DNA of 64,000 nucleotides from Actinomycetota bacterium. GTDB taxonomy: Bacteria; Actinomycetota; Thermoleophilia; Gaiellales; Gaiellaceae. Below are positions 43,904 to 52,644 of this stretch, piece by piece. Within the stretch, counting starts at the first letter, position 1, and each line of letters starts with the position of its first letter. Position numbers and translations under genes: made by a program. The notes below the pieces were generated by a model, which was not told the origin of the DNA, searched no databases, and saw nothing but the letters and a program-made list of their open reading frames with translations. The stretch lies in NCBI GenBank assembly GCA_005888315.1, contig VAWH01000018.1, positions 174,447 through 238,446 of the forward strand. The letters run 5' to 3'.

Positions 43904-43931
43904 AGAATAGAGCATTTGCGCGACTTCGCAA
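43904..43931 (-). promoter_or_regulatory. Promoter TTGCGA-N16-TATTCT with overlapping inverted repeat
   Basis: On the minus strand, -35 TTGCGA (43926-43931) and -10 TATTCT (43904-43909) are 16 nt apart and lie just upstream of the HNH-repeat gene. The inverted repeat TTGCG-N6-CGCAA at 43916-43931 overlaps the -35 and could be an operator. The region is AT-rich for this genome. Confidence 0.5.
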
Positions 43932-43971
43932 GTACGCGCATATGTCTCTGAACTTTTCCAGCAGGAGGCGG

Positions 43972-46737
43972 TTAGCTCGCGACGGCTGCGGCTTTTCGCT
44001 GCGGCGCGGCGTCAACGTCCTCGACCGGCAGGATTCGTTCGAGCGCCGAGACGCAGCGGGGGCAGAACTGGCTCCCCGCGGCCCGACTGAGCTCCGCAAG
44101 CGCCTCCGCCGCCGGCCTGGCGGCCCGGTAGTTGCGCGTTGTCAGCATCGAGTCGAGCGCGTCCGCGACGTGGATGATCCTGGCCCCCAGCGGAATCTCT
44201 TCGCCCTTCAACCGGTCGGGATAGCCCGCGCCGTCGAAGCGCTCGTGATGGTGCCGGATTGCAGGCACGGCGTCGTTCAGGAAGCCGAGCCGGTCGATGA
44301 TGCGGGCGCCTTCGTCCGCGTGCTTCTGCATCAGCGACCACTCGGAATCGGTCAGACCGGCCGGCTTCAGCAGGATCGCGTCCGGGATCGCCAGCTTGCC
44401 GATGTCGTGGAAGAGCGCCGCGTGCCCGAGCAGGTCGAGTTCCGCCTGCGACAGGTCGAGCTCGCGGCCGATCGCCAGCGCGAGCTGCTGAACGCGGCGC
44501 GAGTGGCCTGCGGTGTACGCGTCGCGGGCATCGACCGTCGCCGACAGCGACTCCATCGCCGCCGTTGAGCGCTCCTTCAGCAGCCGGTTTGCCTGCTCGA
44601 GGGAAACGTTCTGGGTCTGGATCGTCTCCGCCGCCTCCCGCAGCTTCTGCGCGCTCTTCTGGGTGTGACGCAGGTAGGCCTCCTGGGTCTTGCGCATCAG
44701 GAACAGCGGCACTGCAAAGACCGCGAACGCCCAGAGGTGCGCCGACTGGTAGCCGAGGAAGATGACGCCGGCGATGAATCCATAGACGAGGTAATGCGGG
44801 ACGAGCCACGCGAAGCGCTCGTGGAACGCCCGCCACCAGCGCTCGTGTCCCTCGACCGAAGTGGCAAGGCTGACGAGCCCCATGTTGACGACGAAGTACG
44901 CGAGGCCGGCTGCGACGCCGGCGACCACCGTCAGGATGCGACCCGAATCCCCTTGCAGGTCGAGGAGGTGCATCGAGAAGGCGCCGACGGCCGCAAGCGA
45001 GGCGAGCGAGAGAGCGCCGATGTTGAAGAGGACGTGATGCAGCGACTGGCGCCGAGCGCTCCACTCGACCGCCGCGGTCGTGATCGCCAGCGCGAGCGCC
45101 GCCCGCGGTCCGAACAGCGCCGCACCCGCAAGCGCACCCACCGCGCTCACGGAGATCGAACCGAGATCGAGCTCGAGCGCGAGCGCCTGGCCCGCGCCGA
45201 CGAGCGCGACGATCGCCAGCAGCCCGCTGATGTCGTGGCTGTTGCCGAAGACCAGGCCGGCGACACCGGCCGCCGTCCCGACCAGGCTGACGAGGCCGAC
45301 GACCGCCGCGAGGCGCTTCGAGAGCGAGAAGAAGGTCGGGCCGTGCATCGCGTGCGGGCGGGGATGCCGACGCTCGTGCGAGGGATGGGGGTCGATCGCT
45401 GCTGCACCAGGCAACCGCACCTGATGGTTGCCGTCGTCGGGAACCGCGATCAGCGGCGCCGAGCGTGTCTCCGGCACCACGAGCGGCTCGGAGCTTGCGT
45501 CGAGAACGCGGTTGCGGCCCTGGAGCTTCGCACGGTAGACGGCGAGGTCTGCCTGGTGGATCAACTCGTTGGCGTCGGCTGCATCGCGCGGGTAGGCAGC
45601 AACGCCGATCGAGACGGTCGCGTGGATCGGCTCGCTTGAAGTCTCGACGTCGATCGCGGCGGCTGCGACCGCCCGCCGGATCCGCTCGGCGATCTCGAAC
45701 GCCTGCTCAGGCGGTGTCTCCGGCAGCAGGATCGCAAACTCTTCCCCGCCGAAGCGCGCCGGCACGTCGTAGTGGCGGAGCTGTGTCCGGAACGTCTCGG
45801 CGATTCCCTTCAGCACCGCATCGCCGGCGAGGTGACCGTAGGTGTTGTTGATGTCGCGCAGGAGATCGAGGTCGGCCATGATCAGCGTCAGCGGCCGTTC
45901 GAACCGCTGCGCGCGGGCGAGCTCCTCCGCAAGGGTCGCGGCGAAGTACCGCGCGTTGAAGAGGCCGGTCTTGGGATCGACGCGCGCCTCCTCCTGCAGC
46001 TGCGGCACGCTGAGCGAACGGTGGATCAGCAGCAGCGGCGCCATCGCGATGGGGAGCAGCCATGGATTCAGGTCCCAGAAGGTGCCGATGCCGACGCCGA
46101 GCGCCGCAAGCACGAGGTCGATGGACAGGCTCTCGAAAGAGAAGATGCCCAGCTCGCCGATCGAATGGCTGTAGAAGAAGTGCAGCATCGGGGCGAGCAG
46201 AGCGTGGTTGACGGCCACCAACACCACTGCCGCGGCCATCCCGGCGAGTGCAAGCCGAAGCTCGTGGTCCGGAATCAGGTGCGACGCGCCACGCATCACG
46301 TGGAAGACCGACCACGTCGCGAGGAGCGAGAGCGTCCAGTTGCAGATGTTGAAGGTCTGGCTGTACCACGCGTTTCGGTTCTTCAGCCATTCCGGGACGT
46401 GCTGGACGAGCCCGATTGCGGCCACGAGCTCGGGCGGGAGCAGCATGACAGCGGGGATCAGGAAGACGATCGTCGTGTGGTACGACTGGTTGCGCGGCGT
46501 CCGCACGACGAAAAGCTGCGCGATTGCGGCCGCCGTGCCGAGGATCGCGAACGTCAACCAGCCGTTTGTGCCAACGCGGAGGTGGGTCAGCAAGGGCACC
46601 GAGACCACGGCGGTGACGCCGCCGATGACGAAGAAGTAGATCGTCGCTCTTAGCGGAAGTTTCTTCTCGGTCCCGTGCTCGCCCACGGGGCTGCCGGGAA
46701 CCTCCGGGAGCGCGATGCTGCCGGGGACGGCGCTCAC
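43972..46737 (-). CDS. GGDEF / HD-GYP dual c-di-GMP protein with two membrane sensor regions
   Basis: A 921-aa membrane protein. About eight hydrophobic helices in residues 28-245 precede a GGDEF domain (about 255-415) with RVDPKTGLFNARYF, DLDLLRDINNTYGHLAGD and RFGGEEFAILLPE. After a linker, a second set of about six to seven helices lies at about 465-660. A coiled region follows, then an HD-GYP domain (about 715-885) with AGHSRRV, LFHDIGKLAIPDAIL, HHHERFDGAGYPDRL and HVADALDSML. Both the synthase (GGEEF) and phosphodiesterase (HD-GYP) signatures look active. Two sensors could balance the two activities. The start is GTG 46737. Confidence 0.9.
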   Translation of the reverse strand: MSAVPGSIALPEVPGSPVGEHGTEKKLPLRATIYFFVIGGVTAVVSVPLLTHLRVGTNGWLTFAILGTAAAIAQLFVVRTPRNQSYHTTIVFLIPAVMLLPPELVAAIGLVQHVPEWLKNRNAWYSQTFNICNWTLSLLATWSVFHVMRGASHLIPDHELRLALAGMAAAVVLVAVNHALLAPMLHFFYSHSIGELGIFSFESLSIDLVLAALGVGIGTFWDLNPWLLPIAMAPLLLIHRSLSVPQLQEEARVDPKTGLFNARYFAATLAEELARAQRFERPLTLIMADLDLLRDINNTYGHLAGDAVLKGIAETFRTQLRHYDVPARFGGEEFAILLPETPPEQAFEIAERIRRAVAAAAIDVETSSEPIHATVSIGVAAYPRDAADANELIHQADLAVYRAKLQGRNRVLDASSEPLVVPETRSAPLIAVPDDGNHQVRLPGAAAIDPHPSHERRHPRPHAMHGPTFFSLSKRLAAVVGLVSLVGTAAGVAGLVFGNSHDISGLLAIVALVGAGQALALELDLGSISVSAVGALAGAALFGPRAALALAITTAAVEWSARRQSLHHVLFNIGALSLASLAAVGAFSMHLLDLQGDSGRILTVVAGVAAGLAYFVVNMGLVSLATSVEGHERWWRAFHERFAWLVPHYLVYGFIAGVIFLGYQSAHLWAFAVFAVPLFLMRKTQEAYLRHTQKSAQKLREAAETIQTQNVSLEQANRLLKERSTAAMESLSATVDARDAYTAGHSRRVQQLALAIGRELDLSQAELDLLGHAALFHDIGKLAIPDAILLKPAGLTDSEWSLMQKHADEGARIIDRLGFLNDAVPAIRHHHERFDGAGYPDRLKGEEIPLGARIIHVADALDSMLTTRNYRAARPAAEALAELSRAAGSQFCPRCVSALERILPVEDVDAAPQRKAAAVAS

Positions 46738-47049
46738 GCGACGGCTCCCCGGCGCCGGATCGGCGCCATCGCCAGAGCGATTGCGGGCCCGCCCGGGATC
46801 AACGGTCGCGCGAACGACTCGCGCAACGGCGTCGGCGGGGTGGCACGCGTTGCTCCGGGACCAACCGCCGCCAGGCTGCGCCGGCCGTCCCGAAAAGATC
46901 CACCAAGCGAATTCCGCTCAGCCCTCATGCCTTGCCGTCTCCTTTCCGCCTTCAGGCGGTGCCGCGGTTCCAGAGGCCGGCGTGCCGCGCGCGACTACGC
47001 CGCAAATCAATCACTACTCGTGAAGCTACGGGGCTCCGAATCAAGGGAC

Positions 47050-47123
47050 ATCCCCCTTTTTCGGGAGAGAGCGAAGATCCCCCGAAAGGGGGAGCGGCCT
47101 GAAGAAGGCCGAAAGTCCTCCCG
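47050..47123 (+). promoter_or_regulatory. Switch-like three-way-junction RNA upstream of murT
   Basis: The gap 46738-47163 (426 bp) has no credible gene. Near its right end, CGGGAG (47062-47067) pairs with CTCCCG (47118-47123), enclosing TCCCCC-GAAA-GGGGGA (47078-47093) and CGGCCT-GAAGA-AGGCCG (47095-47111). A second ATCCCCC at 47050-47056 duplicates the 5' strand at 47077-47083 and could compete for GGGGGA, which gives two exclusive folds. The GAAA tetraloop favours the plus strand, so it is probably the murT leader. The rest of the gap holds a decayed repeat relic near 46796-46840 and nothing else recognised. Confidence 0.45.
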
Positions 47124-47163
47124 CCGAGGTCTCGTGCGGTCGCTCAGATAGCGTCTCCGGGCC

Positions 47164-48543
47164 GTGCGAACCCGCTTTCCGCTGCGGTTGGAGATCCTCT
47201 TGGCGCGCGCCGCGGGGAGCCTCTCGCGGCTCGCCGGTACGGGCGGGGGCACAACCGTGCCCGGCAAGCTGCTCTGGAAGCTCGACCCGGCAGCCGTCGA
47301 CGAGCTCGCCCGCCGGCTTCCGCTCGGCTCCGCGCTCGTCTCGGCAACGAACGGCAAGACGACGAGTGCCGCCATGGCCGCGGGAATCCTGGCGGGGAAG
47401 CTCAGGCTCGCGCACAACAGCTCGGGGGCCAACCTCGTCTCGGGCGTCGCTTCGACCCTGCTGACAGCGCGCGGTGCCGAGCTCGGCCTGTTCGAAGTCG
47501 ACGAGGCCGCGCTTCCCGAATTGGCCCACCGGCTGCGGCCCCGAGCGGTCTGCCTCGGCAATCTCTTCCGCGACCAGCTCGATCGCTACGGCGAGCTCGA
47601 GCTCGTCGCAGAACGTTGGCGGGGCGCCGTGCGGGAGCTTCCGGAGGATTCCGCGCTTGTCGTCAACGGCGACGATCCGCAGGTCGGAGACCTGGGCCGC
47701 GAGCGTCGCTCCGGCACGCGGACAGTCTTCGGCGTCGACGATCCGCGCCACGCCCATCCGGCCCTGCAGCACGCCGCCGATTCGAAGTGGTGCATTCGGT
47801 GCGGGACGCCCTACGACTACGCCGCGGCCTACATCGGGCACCTGGGCGACTACCGTTGCCCGGCCTGCGGCCACAGACGCCCCCCGCTCGACGTCGTCGG
47901 ACGCGAGATCGAGCTTGAGGGGATCGAGCGCGTCTCGTTCGACCTGATCACGCCGGAAGGAGGGCGGCGCGTCAAGCTAGGCGTTCCTGGCCTCTACAAC
48001 GTCTACAACGCGCTGGGAGCTGCCTCGCTCGCGCGGGCGCTCGGCGCCTCGCTCGACGAGATCCAGCGCGGGCTCGAGGCGTTCCACGCGGCCTTCGGTC
48101 GCTTCGAGCGGATCGGACTGGACGGCAAGTCGCTGCTGGTGCTCCTGATCAAGAACCCGGCCGGCGCAAACGAGGCGATCCGGACGCTGCTCGCCGGCAC
48201 GGCGCCGACCCTTGTCCTCGTAGCGCTCAACGATGCGACGGCGGACGGCAGGGACGTCTCCTGGATCTGGGATGTGGACTTCGAGCCCCTCCTCCCCGCT
48301 CTCGAGCAGCTCGTCGCGACGGGCGACCGGGCCGCGGAGCTCGCGCTCCGCTTCAAGTACGCCGGCTTCGACGAGCGAGCGATCGAGGTGGTGCCGGAGC
48401 TGGAGAGGGCGCTCGACCGGGCGCTCGAGCTGACGCCGCCCGGCGGCGAGCTGGTGGCGCTCCCGACGTACACGGCGATGCTCGCTCTCCGCAACGTCGT
48501 TGCCCGGCGCGGCTTCGTCCGCCAGTACTGGGAGGCGGCGTAG
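47164..48543 (+). CDS. murT: Lipid II isoglutaminyl synthase, MurT subunit
   Basis: Mur-ligase-like subunit of the MurT/GatD complex that amidates the D-Glu of lipid II, 459 aa. The ATP loop SATNGKTTSA (60-69), VDEAALPEL, GNLFRDQLDRYGE and VVNGDDP are Mur ligase features. The MurT-specific zinc ribbon CIRCGTPYDY ... YRCPACGHRRP lies at about 209-236. A C-terminal DUF1727 domain (ALNDATADGRDVSWIWDVDF) contacts GatD. The start is GTG 47164. Its usual neighbour gatD is 2.2 kb away, beyond an opposite-strand protease gene. Confidence 0.95.
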   Translation: MRTRFPLRLEILLARAAGSLSRLAGTGGGTTVPGKLLWKLDPAAVDELARRLPLGSALVSATNGKTTSAAMAAGILAGKLRLAHNSSGANLVSGVASTLLTARGAELGLFEVDEAALPELAHRLRPRAVCLGNLFRDQLDRYGELELVAERWRGAVRELPEDSALVVNGDDPQVGDLGRERRSGTRTVFGVDDPRHAHPALQHAADSKWCIRCGTPYDYAAAYIGHLGDYRCPACGHRRPPLDVVGREIELEGIERVSFDLITPEGGRRVKLGVPGLYNVYNALGAASLARALGASLDEIQRGLEAFHAAFGRFERIGLDGKSLLVLLIKNPAGANEAIRTLLAGTAPTLVLVALNDATADGRDVSWIWDVDFEPLLPALEQLVATGDRAAELALRFKYAGFDERAIEVVPELERALDRALELTPPGGELVALPTYTAMLALRNVVARRGFVRQYWEAA

Positions 48544-48559
48544 AGAAGCTCGACAGAGG

Positions 48560-48589
48560 AGAGCCCGGGGCGGTGAGGCCCCGGGCTCT
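48560..48589. terminator. Stem-loop between convergent murT and protease gene
   Basis: AGAGCCCGGGGC pairs with GCCCCGGGCTCT (12 bp, perfect) around GGTGAG. Only two T residues follow on the plus strand. It is placed to end both converging transcripts. Confidence 0.65.
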
Positions 48590-48615
48590 TGATGGCACGT
48601 GAGGCAGTGCTGGTG

Positions 48616-50469
48616 TTAGGGGAGCGACGTAGTCGCCGATGGCTGCAGCGCGACGAGGTCGGACGGCAGCTGCAGATCCGGATCGGCCGCCGCCGCGGCA
48701 AGATCAGCCGGATCGGCAAATGAATCCGTCGTATTCCCCGCTCCATCTCCTTCGGCCGCGTCTTCGTATGACGAGTCGCTCCAGGAGATGTCAGCCCAGG
48801 AAACGTCCGCCGAGCTGAGGCTGTCCGCCCAGCTGACGTCGCTCCAGGAGATGTCGGCCCAGGAGACGGCAGCGAGTGCGGAGTCGCCCCAGGAGACGTC
48901 GCCCCAGGACACAGCGTCCCAGGAGACGTTCGCCTTGGCGGTGTCCGACCAACTGACCGCGTTGAAGGCCGGCAGGTTTCCGCCCGATGGATCCGGCCCG
49001 AGGAACTTCTCGAGGGCCTTGTTCGGGTTCGGAGCCCCACTGAGCAAGACCGCCTTGAGCGCGTTGACCTCGCCGAGGCCGAGCGAGCCGGGAGTGGCGT
49101 TTGGGGTCGGCCGCGCGGTCTCCATCAGACCGCCCTTGATCTGGTCCGGACCCCAGGTCGGGTTGCGGGCGATGATCTGCGCCGCGATCCCGGCCACGAT
49201 CGGGGCGGCGAACGATGTGCCCGAGAGCATGATGTAGCCGGGCGAGACGATGTTGCTTGCCTTCTGGGAGGCGAGCGTCGACCCCGCCGGAATCGGGCCG
49301 ACCATGTAGCGCCCGTCGGCTGCAAGCTCCGGCTTGGCGAAACCGTCGTTCGTGTAGCCGTACGCCGACCAGGACGGCGCTGTGTCGTTGTTCGGGCTCG
49401 GATTTCCGTCCATGTCGGCCGCGCCGACGGTGATCACGAACGGGTCGTTACCAGGCGCGTACTTGACGCCGCTCGGGGCGTTGGCATAGCCGTAGTTTCC
49501 AGCCGCCGCGACGACCGTCACGCCGGAGAACCAGAGCTTCTCGACAGCCTTGTCGAGCGGGTCATGGGTGAAGCTGCTCGAGTTCGAGGCGTGCAGCGAG
49601 AAGTTCGCCACCTTGATGTTGTACTTGTCCTTGTTGTCGAGGATCCACTGCGCCGCCGCGATCACGTCGCTCGTTCGCGCCGTGCCCGTGTCGTCCATGA
49701 CGTCGAGCGAGACGATGTTCGAGCGAGGCGAGGCACCTGCGTAGCCGGTGGCCTGACCCGCCGCGATTCCCGCGACGAACGTGCCGTGCCCGCGACCGTC
49801 GCCGGGCGAGTTGTTCGGCAGCGTGGTCAGATTGACCTGCTGCACGACACGCGCACCGAAATCCGCCGCCTTGGACGTGTCGACCCCGGAGTCGACGACC
49901 GCAATCGCCGGCACCGCTAGATCGGATTGGGTCTTGGTCGAGTTCGCGACCGGGGCATTCCAGAGCTTGTCGATGCCGGTGTTCGGCACCCAAAGCTGCT
50001 TGGACGAGAACGTACTGCCCGTCGGGTGAGCGGGCGCATCCGGCGTGATCGTCAGGCCTGGGATCTTCGCAAGCTGGTCGAGCCGGTTCGCCCGAAGATC
50101 CAGGGCGATGCCGTCGATCAGCCCAAGCCGTCGATCGACGCTTCCGAGCGTTTTGTCGAGAATCCTGCTCTTCGGCAAGTCGCCGGCATTCGCCGTCACG
50201 ATCACATGGATCGTCTTGTCCGGGTGCTTGGACGCGTTCGCCAGCATTCCCGGAGACACGTACGTCTGCGTCTCGGGACCGGTGTTGTCGTCGCCACCTG
50301 CACTCGCGGCGAGCGGAATGCCCAGCACGAGCACCGCCGCCATCAGCGTCACGAGGCCCCGGCCGCCCTTACCCCAGAGCGCGTTCGAGCGCGAATCGTC
50401 GTTGTTGCCTGTGCCCCAGAGCGCGCTCGAGCGACTCTGGCCACCAGGTCTTCCTCCGTTCCTCAGCAT
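48616..50469 (-). CDS. Secreted S8 subtilisin-like serine protease with Ser-Trp repeat tail
   Basis: A 617-aa subtilase. The catalytic triad is visible: Asp193 (AIAVVDSGVD), His228 (GRGHGTFVAG) and Ser419 (SGTSFAAP), with oxyanion Asn in AAAGNYGYA. A hydrophobic segment at about 39-58 acts as signal peptide or anchor. It is preceded by two copies of SRS(S/N)ALWG. Residues about 500-566 hold nine SW dipeptides in VSWxD/ISWSD units, a tail unlike standard subtilases. The start ATG 50469 has AGGAAGG 6 nt upstream. The 250-bp leader on its side contains G-rich pairing segments but no recognised riboswitch. It separates murT from gatD. Confidence 0.9.
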   Translation of the reverse strand: MLRNGGRPGGQSRSSALWGTGNNDDSRSNALWGKGGRGLVTLMAAVLVLGIPLAASAGGDDNTGPETQTYVSPGMLANASKHPDKTIHVIVTANAGDLPKSRILDKTLGSVDRRLGLIDGIALDLRANRLDQLAKIPGLTITPDAPAHPTGSTFSSKQLWVPNTGIDKLWNAPVANSTKTQSDLAVPAIAVVDSGVDTSKAADFGARVVQQVNLTTLPNNSPGDGRGHGTFVAGIAAGQATGYAGASPRSNIVSLDVMDDTGTARTSDVIAAAQWILDNKDKYNIKVANFSLHASNSSSFTHDPLDKAVEKLWFSGVTVVAAAGNYGYANAPSGVKYAPGNDPFVITVGAADMDGNPSPNNDTAPSWSAYGYTNDGFAKPELAADGRYMVGPIPAGSTLASQKASNIVSPGYIMLSGTSFAAPIVAGIAAQIIARNPTWGPDQIKGGLMETARPTPNATPGSLGLGEVNALKAVLLSGAPNPNKALEKFLGPDPSGGNLPAFNAVSWSDTAKANVSWDAVSWGDVSWGDSALAAVSWADISWSDVSWADSLSSADVSWADISWSDSSYEDAAEGDGAGNTTDSFADPADLAAAAADPDLQLPSDLVALQPSATTSLP

Positions 50470-50707
50470 TGCCATCCTTCCTCTCACCCGCCGAGCGGGT
50501 CCGCATTACCGCAGGAGCACGACGGCCACCGCCGCGCAGATCGAACTGGGCGGAACGTATTTGCCGGTCAGAGGCGCGACATCCCCCGCCTGGGTGACGG
50601 CCCTGCCGGTTCCCCCGTCCGAGTGATCAAGCGTTCAGAAAGAGCCGGGCCTCGAAAAAACCCGTTCGTCCGGCCTCCCAGCCGGCGTCGCAAGCCACGC
50701 CGAGAGG

Positions 50708-50713
50708 TACGGT
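50708..50713 (+). promoter_or_regulatory. -10 box TACGGT, leaderless gatD
   Basis: TACGGT is followed by 7 nt and ATG 50721. It provides gatD with its own promoter now that murT is separated from it. Confidence 0.4.
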
Positions 50714-50720
50714 TGCCGGC

Positions 50721-51473
50721 ATGAGGCGCCTCGTTGTCGGTCACCTGTTCCCGGACTACCTCAACATCTATGCCGACCGCGGCAACATCGCCGTCCTGAG
50801 CGCGCGGGCCGCCTGGCGGGGCTACGAGCTGGAGGTGCGGCCACTCGGCGCAGGCGCCGAGATCCAGCGGGGAGAACACGACCTGTTCTACGTGGGCGGT
50901 GGTCAAGATCGTGAGCAGGCGCTGATCGCGCCCGAGCTCGCCGCACTCGGGCCCGCGCTCCACGAAGCCTTCGAGGCGGGGGCGGCGTTCTTGGCCGTCT
51001 GCGGCGGCTATCAGCTGCTCGGCCATTTCTACCGCGACCAGAGCGGCGAGGAGCTGCCGGGCATCGGCCTGTTGCCGCTCCACACCGTAGCCGGGTCGAG
51101 GCGGATGATCGGCGACGTGCTCCTTGAGTGCGAGCTCGAGCCCGGATCGCCGCGGACGCTAGCCGGCTTCGAGAACCACGCCGGGCGGACGATCCTCGAC
51201 CAGGATGCGCAGCCGCTCGGGCGGGTGGTCGCAGGGTTCGGGAACGACGGCGACAGCGGCTACGAGGGCTGCCGCGCCGGGCGCGCGATCGGGACCTATC
51301 TTCATGGCCCCTTGCTACCGCGTAACCCGTGGCTCGCGGACTGGCTGCTCGCCCAGGCGATCGCGCATCAAAGCGGCGCGCCGCCGACCTTCGAGCCCCT
51401 CGACGACGAGCTCGAGGAGCGGGCACACAAGGTCTCAGCGAATCGTGCAGAGACTCGCGGCGGCCGCTTCTGA
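50721..51473 (+). CDS. gatD: Lipid II isoglutaminyl synthase, glutaminase subunit GatD
   Basis: Class I (CobB/CobQ-like) glutaminase that supplies ammonia to MurT, 250 aa. The nucleophile is Cys94 in AVCGGYQLLG, and the catalytic His is near residue 195 in IGTYLHGPLLPRNP. HLFPDYLNIYADRGNI and YVGGGQDREQ are GatD signatures. With murT it would amidate glutamate in lipid II. The start is ATG 50721 after TACGGT. The last 20 residues are variable. Confidence 0.94.
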   Translation: MRRLVVGHLFPDYLNIYADRGNIAVLSARAAWRGYELEVRPLGAGAEIQRGEHDLFYVGGGQDREQALIAPELAALGPALHEAFEAGAAFLAVCGGYQLLGHFYRDQSGEELPGIGLLPLHTVAGSRRMIGDVLLECELEPGSPRTLAGFENHAGRTILDQDAQPLGRVVAGFGNDGDSGYEGCRAGRAIGTYLHGPLLPRNPWLADWLLAQAIAHQSGAPPTFEPLDDELEERAHKVSANRAETRGGRF

Positions 51474-51522
51474 GCGTCTCGCCCGCCGCGAGCAGCAGGG
51501 CCCGCGTGCCCCCGGGTCCAAC

Positions 51523-51545
51523 CCCCACCCTTTATTTGGGTGGGG
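51523..51545 (+). terminator. Stem-loop after gatD
   Basis: CCCCACCC pairs with GGGTGGGG (8 bp, perfect) around TTTATTT. There is no T-run after it. The remaining 51546-51743 stretch holds nothing recognisable. Confidence 0.5.
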
Positions 51546-51743
51546 CCGCGCCCTCCGCCCTCGGCTGGTGACGATATCGCGGAACGCCGCGCATGTCTGC
51601 GACGCTCGCGTGTCGAATTCGTAACTCTCGGGCGTCGTGACCTTCTCGGCGCGCTCAGGCGATCGGAGCGCCGACGCGCGACAGCTCGAAAACTTCGGCC
51701 GGTCAGGTCTGCAGCAGCCTTCGATCGGGACTTGTCGCGTTGC

Positions 51744-52205
51744 CTAGCGCGCCCAAAGGGCTCCGAGATAGACCGCCGGGTCCCCCGGTCGCCAGCGCTG
51801 CACGAAGCGCTGGATCGGCGGGTGCAGAACGACATCGTCGAGCTCCTCCAGGCCGAACAGGCGGTGCCCGCGAACTGCTGCATCTCGAGAGTTGACAGCC
51901 TCGAGCGAGCGCCCGCCGAGGTCGGCGGCAAAGATGATGTGCACGACGTGCTTGGCGGCGTAGCTCTGCACGGGTGAGATCGAGTCGACGATCGCGACCG
52001 GGCCCTCGACGGCGACCTCGACCTCGACGCCGATTCCGAGCTCTTCCCACAGCTCGCGGCGCAGAGCGTCGACCAGGCTCTCTCCCGTGTTGACCCCCCC
52101 GCCGGGCAGCAGCCAGTACTCCTTTCCCGGCTTCTCGTGCCGGCAAAGCAAAACGCGGTCGTTCCAGCGCAGCAGCGCCGACACGCGGATCCTCGGCTCG
52201 GTCAC
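51744..52205 (-). CDS. NUDIX hydrolase
   Basis: A 153-aa Nudix pyrophosphohydrolase. The Nudix box is complete at about 37-59: [17 protein letters not shown] then WEELGI. The substrate (oxidised nucleotide, NDP-sugar or dinucleotide) cannot be told. It is separated by 1 bp from dut and transcribed with dut and hflX, which fits nucleotide-pool sanitation. Confidence 0.9.
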   Translation of the reverse strand: MTEPRIRVSALLRWNDRVLLCRHEKPGKEYWLLPGGGVNTGESLVDALRRELWEELGIGVEVEVAVEGPVAIVDSISPVQSYAAKHVVHIIFAADLGGRSLEAVNSRDAAVRGHRLFGLEELDDVVLHPPIQRFVQRWRPGDPAVYLGALWAR

Positions 52206-52206
52206 G

Positions 52207-52644
52207 TCAACGCGCGCGCGAGGACCCGAAGCCGCGGACGCCGCGCTCGCTCTCGGGTAGCTCCTCGGTCTCGACCAGCTCGAGCTCGGGGACCGGCAGG
52301 ACGACGAGCTGCGCGATCCTCATTCCCGGCTCGACGACGAACTTCTCCCGGCGGTCGGTATTCAGCAAGACGACCCGAATCTCGCCGCGATAGCCCGAGT
52401 CGATCAGGCCGGGCGCGTTGACGACGGAGATCCCGTGCCGGGAAGCAAGACCCGAGCGGGGCTGGACGAATCCCGCGTAGCCGTCCGGAATCGCGACCGC
52501 CAGGCCCGTAGGGACAACTGCCCTCTCCCCCGGCCCAAGCTCCACCCGATCGCAGGCGGCGAGATCGAGCCCGGCGTCGCCCGAATAGGCGCGCGCGGGG
52601 ACGACCGCGTCCTCGCGGAGGCGCTGGATCGTCACCTCGATCAC
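52207..52644 (-). CDS. dut: Deoxyuridine 5'-triphosphate nucleotidohydrolase
   Basis: Trimeric dUTPase, 145 aa, which keeps dUTP out of DNA and supplies dUMP for dTMP. All five motifs are visible: [43 protein letters not shown] and the C-terminal RGVRGFGSS arm. The start is GTG 52644, overlapping the hflX stop (GTGA). Confidence 0.96.
   Translation of the reverse strand: MIEVTIQRLREDAVVPARAYSGDAGLDLAACDRVELGPGERAVVPTGLAVAIPDGYAGFVQPRSGLASRHGISVVNAPGLIDSGYRGEIRVVLLNTDRREKFVVEPGMRIAQLVVLPVPELELVETEELPESERGVRGFGSSRAR

Noticed and set aside
46796..46840. Further copy of the palindromic repeat
   Set aside because: GGTCGCGCGAACGACTCGCGCAAC is suggestive, but pairing and the conserved hairpin are lost; at most it is a relic.
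47062..47123. Glycine riboswitch before murT
   Set aside because: GGGAGAG and a C/G-rich hairpin resemble the aptamer start, but the conserved GCCGAAGGAGCAA block is missing.
50680..50705. Palindromic repeat copy before gatD
   Set aside because: GGCGTCGCAAGCCACGCC matches one hairpin only, with no second stem or tail; too weak to count.
50488..50720. c-di-AMP (ydaO-type) riboswitch before the protease gene
   Set aside because: A GGGGGAACC-like segment is present on the minus strand, but the other core blocks (GCCGAAUCC, GGGGUGAAUC, GUCAGCUAACC) are absent.
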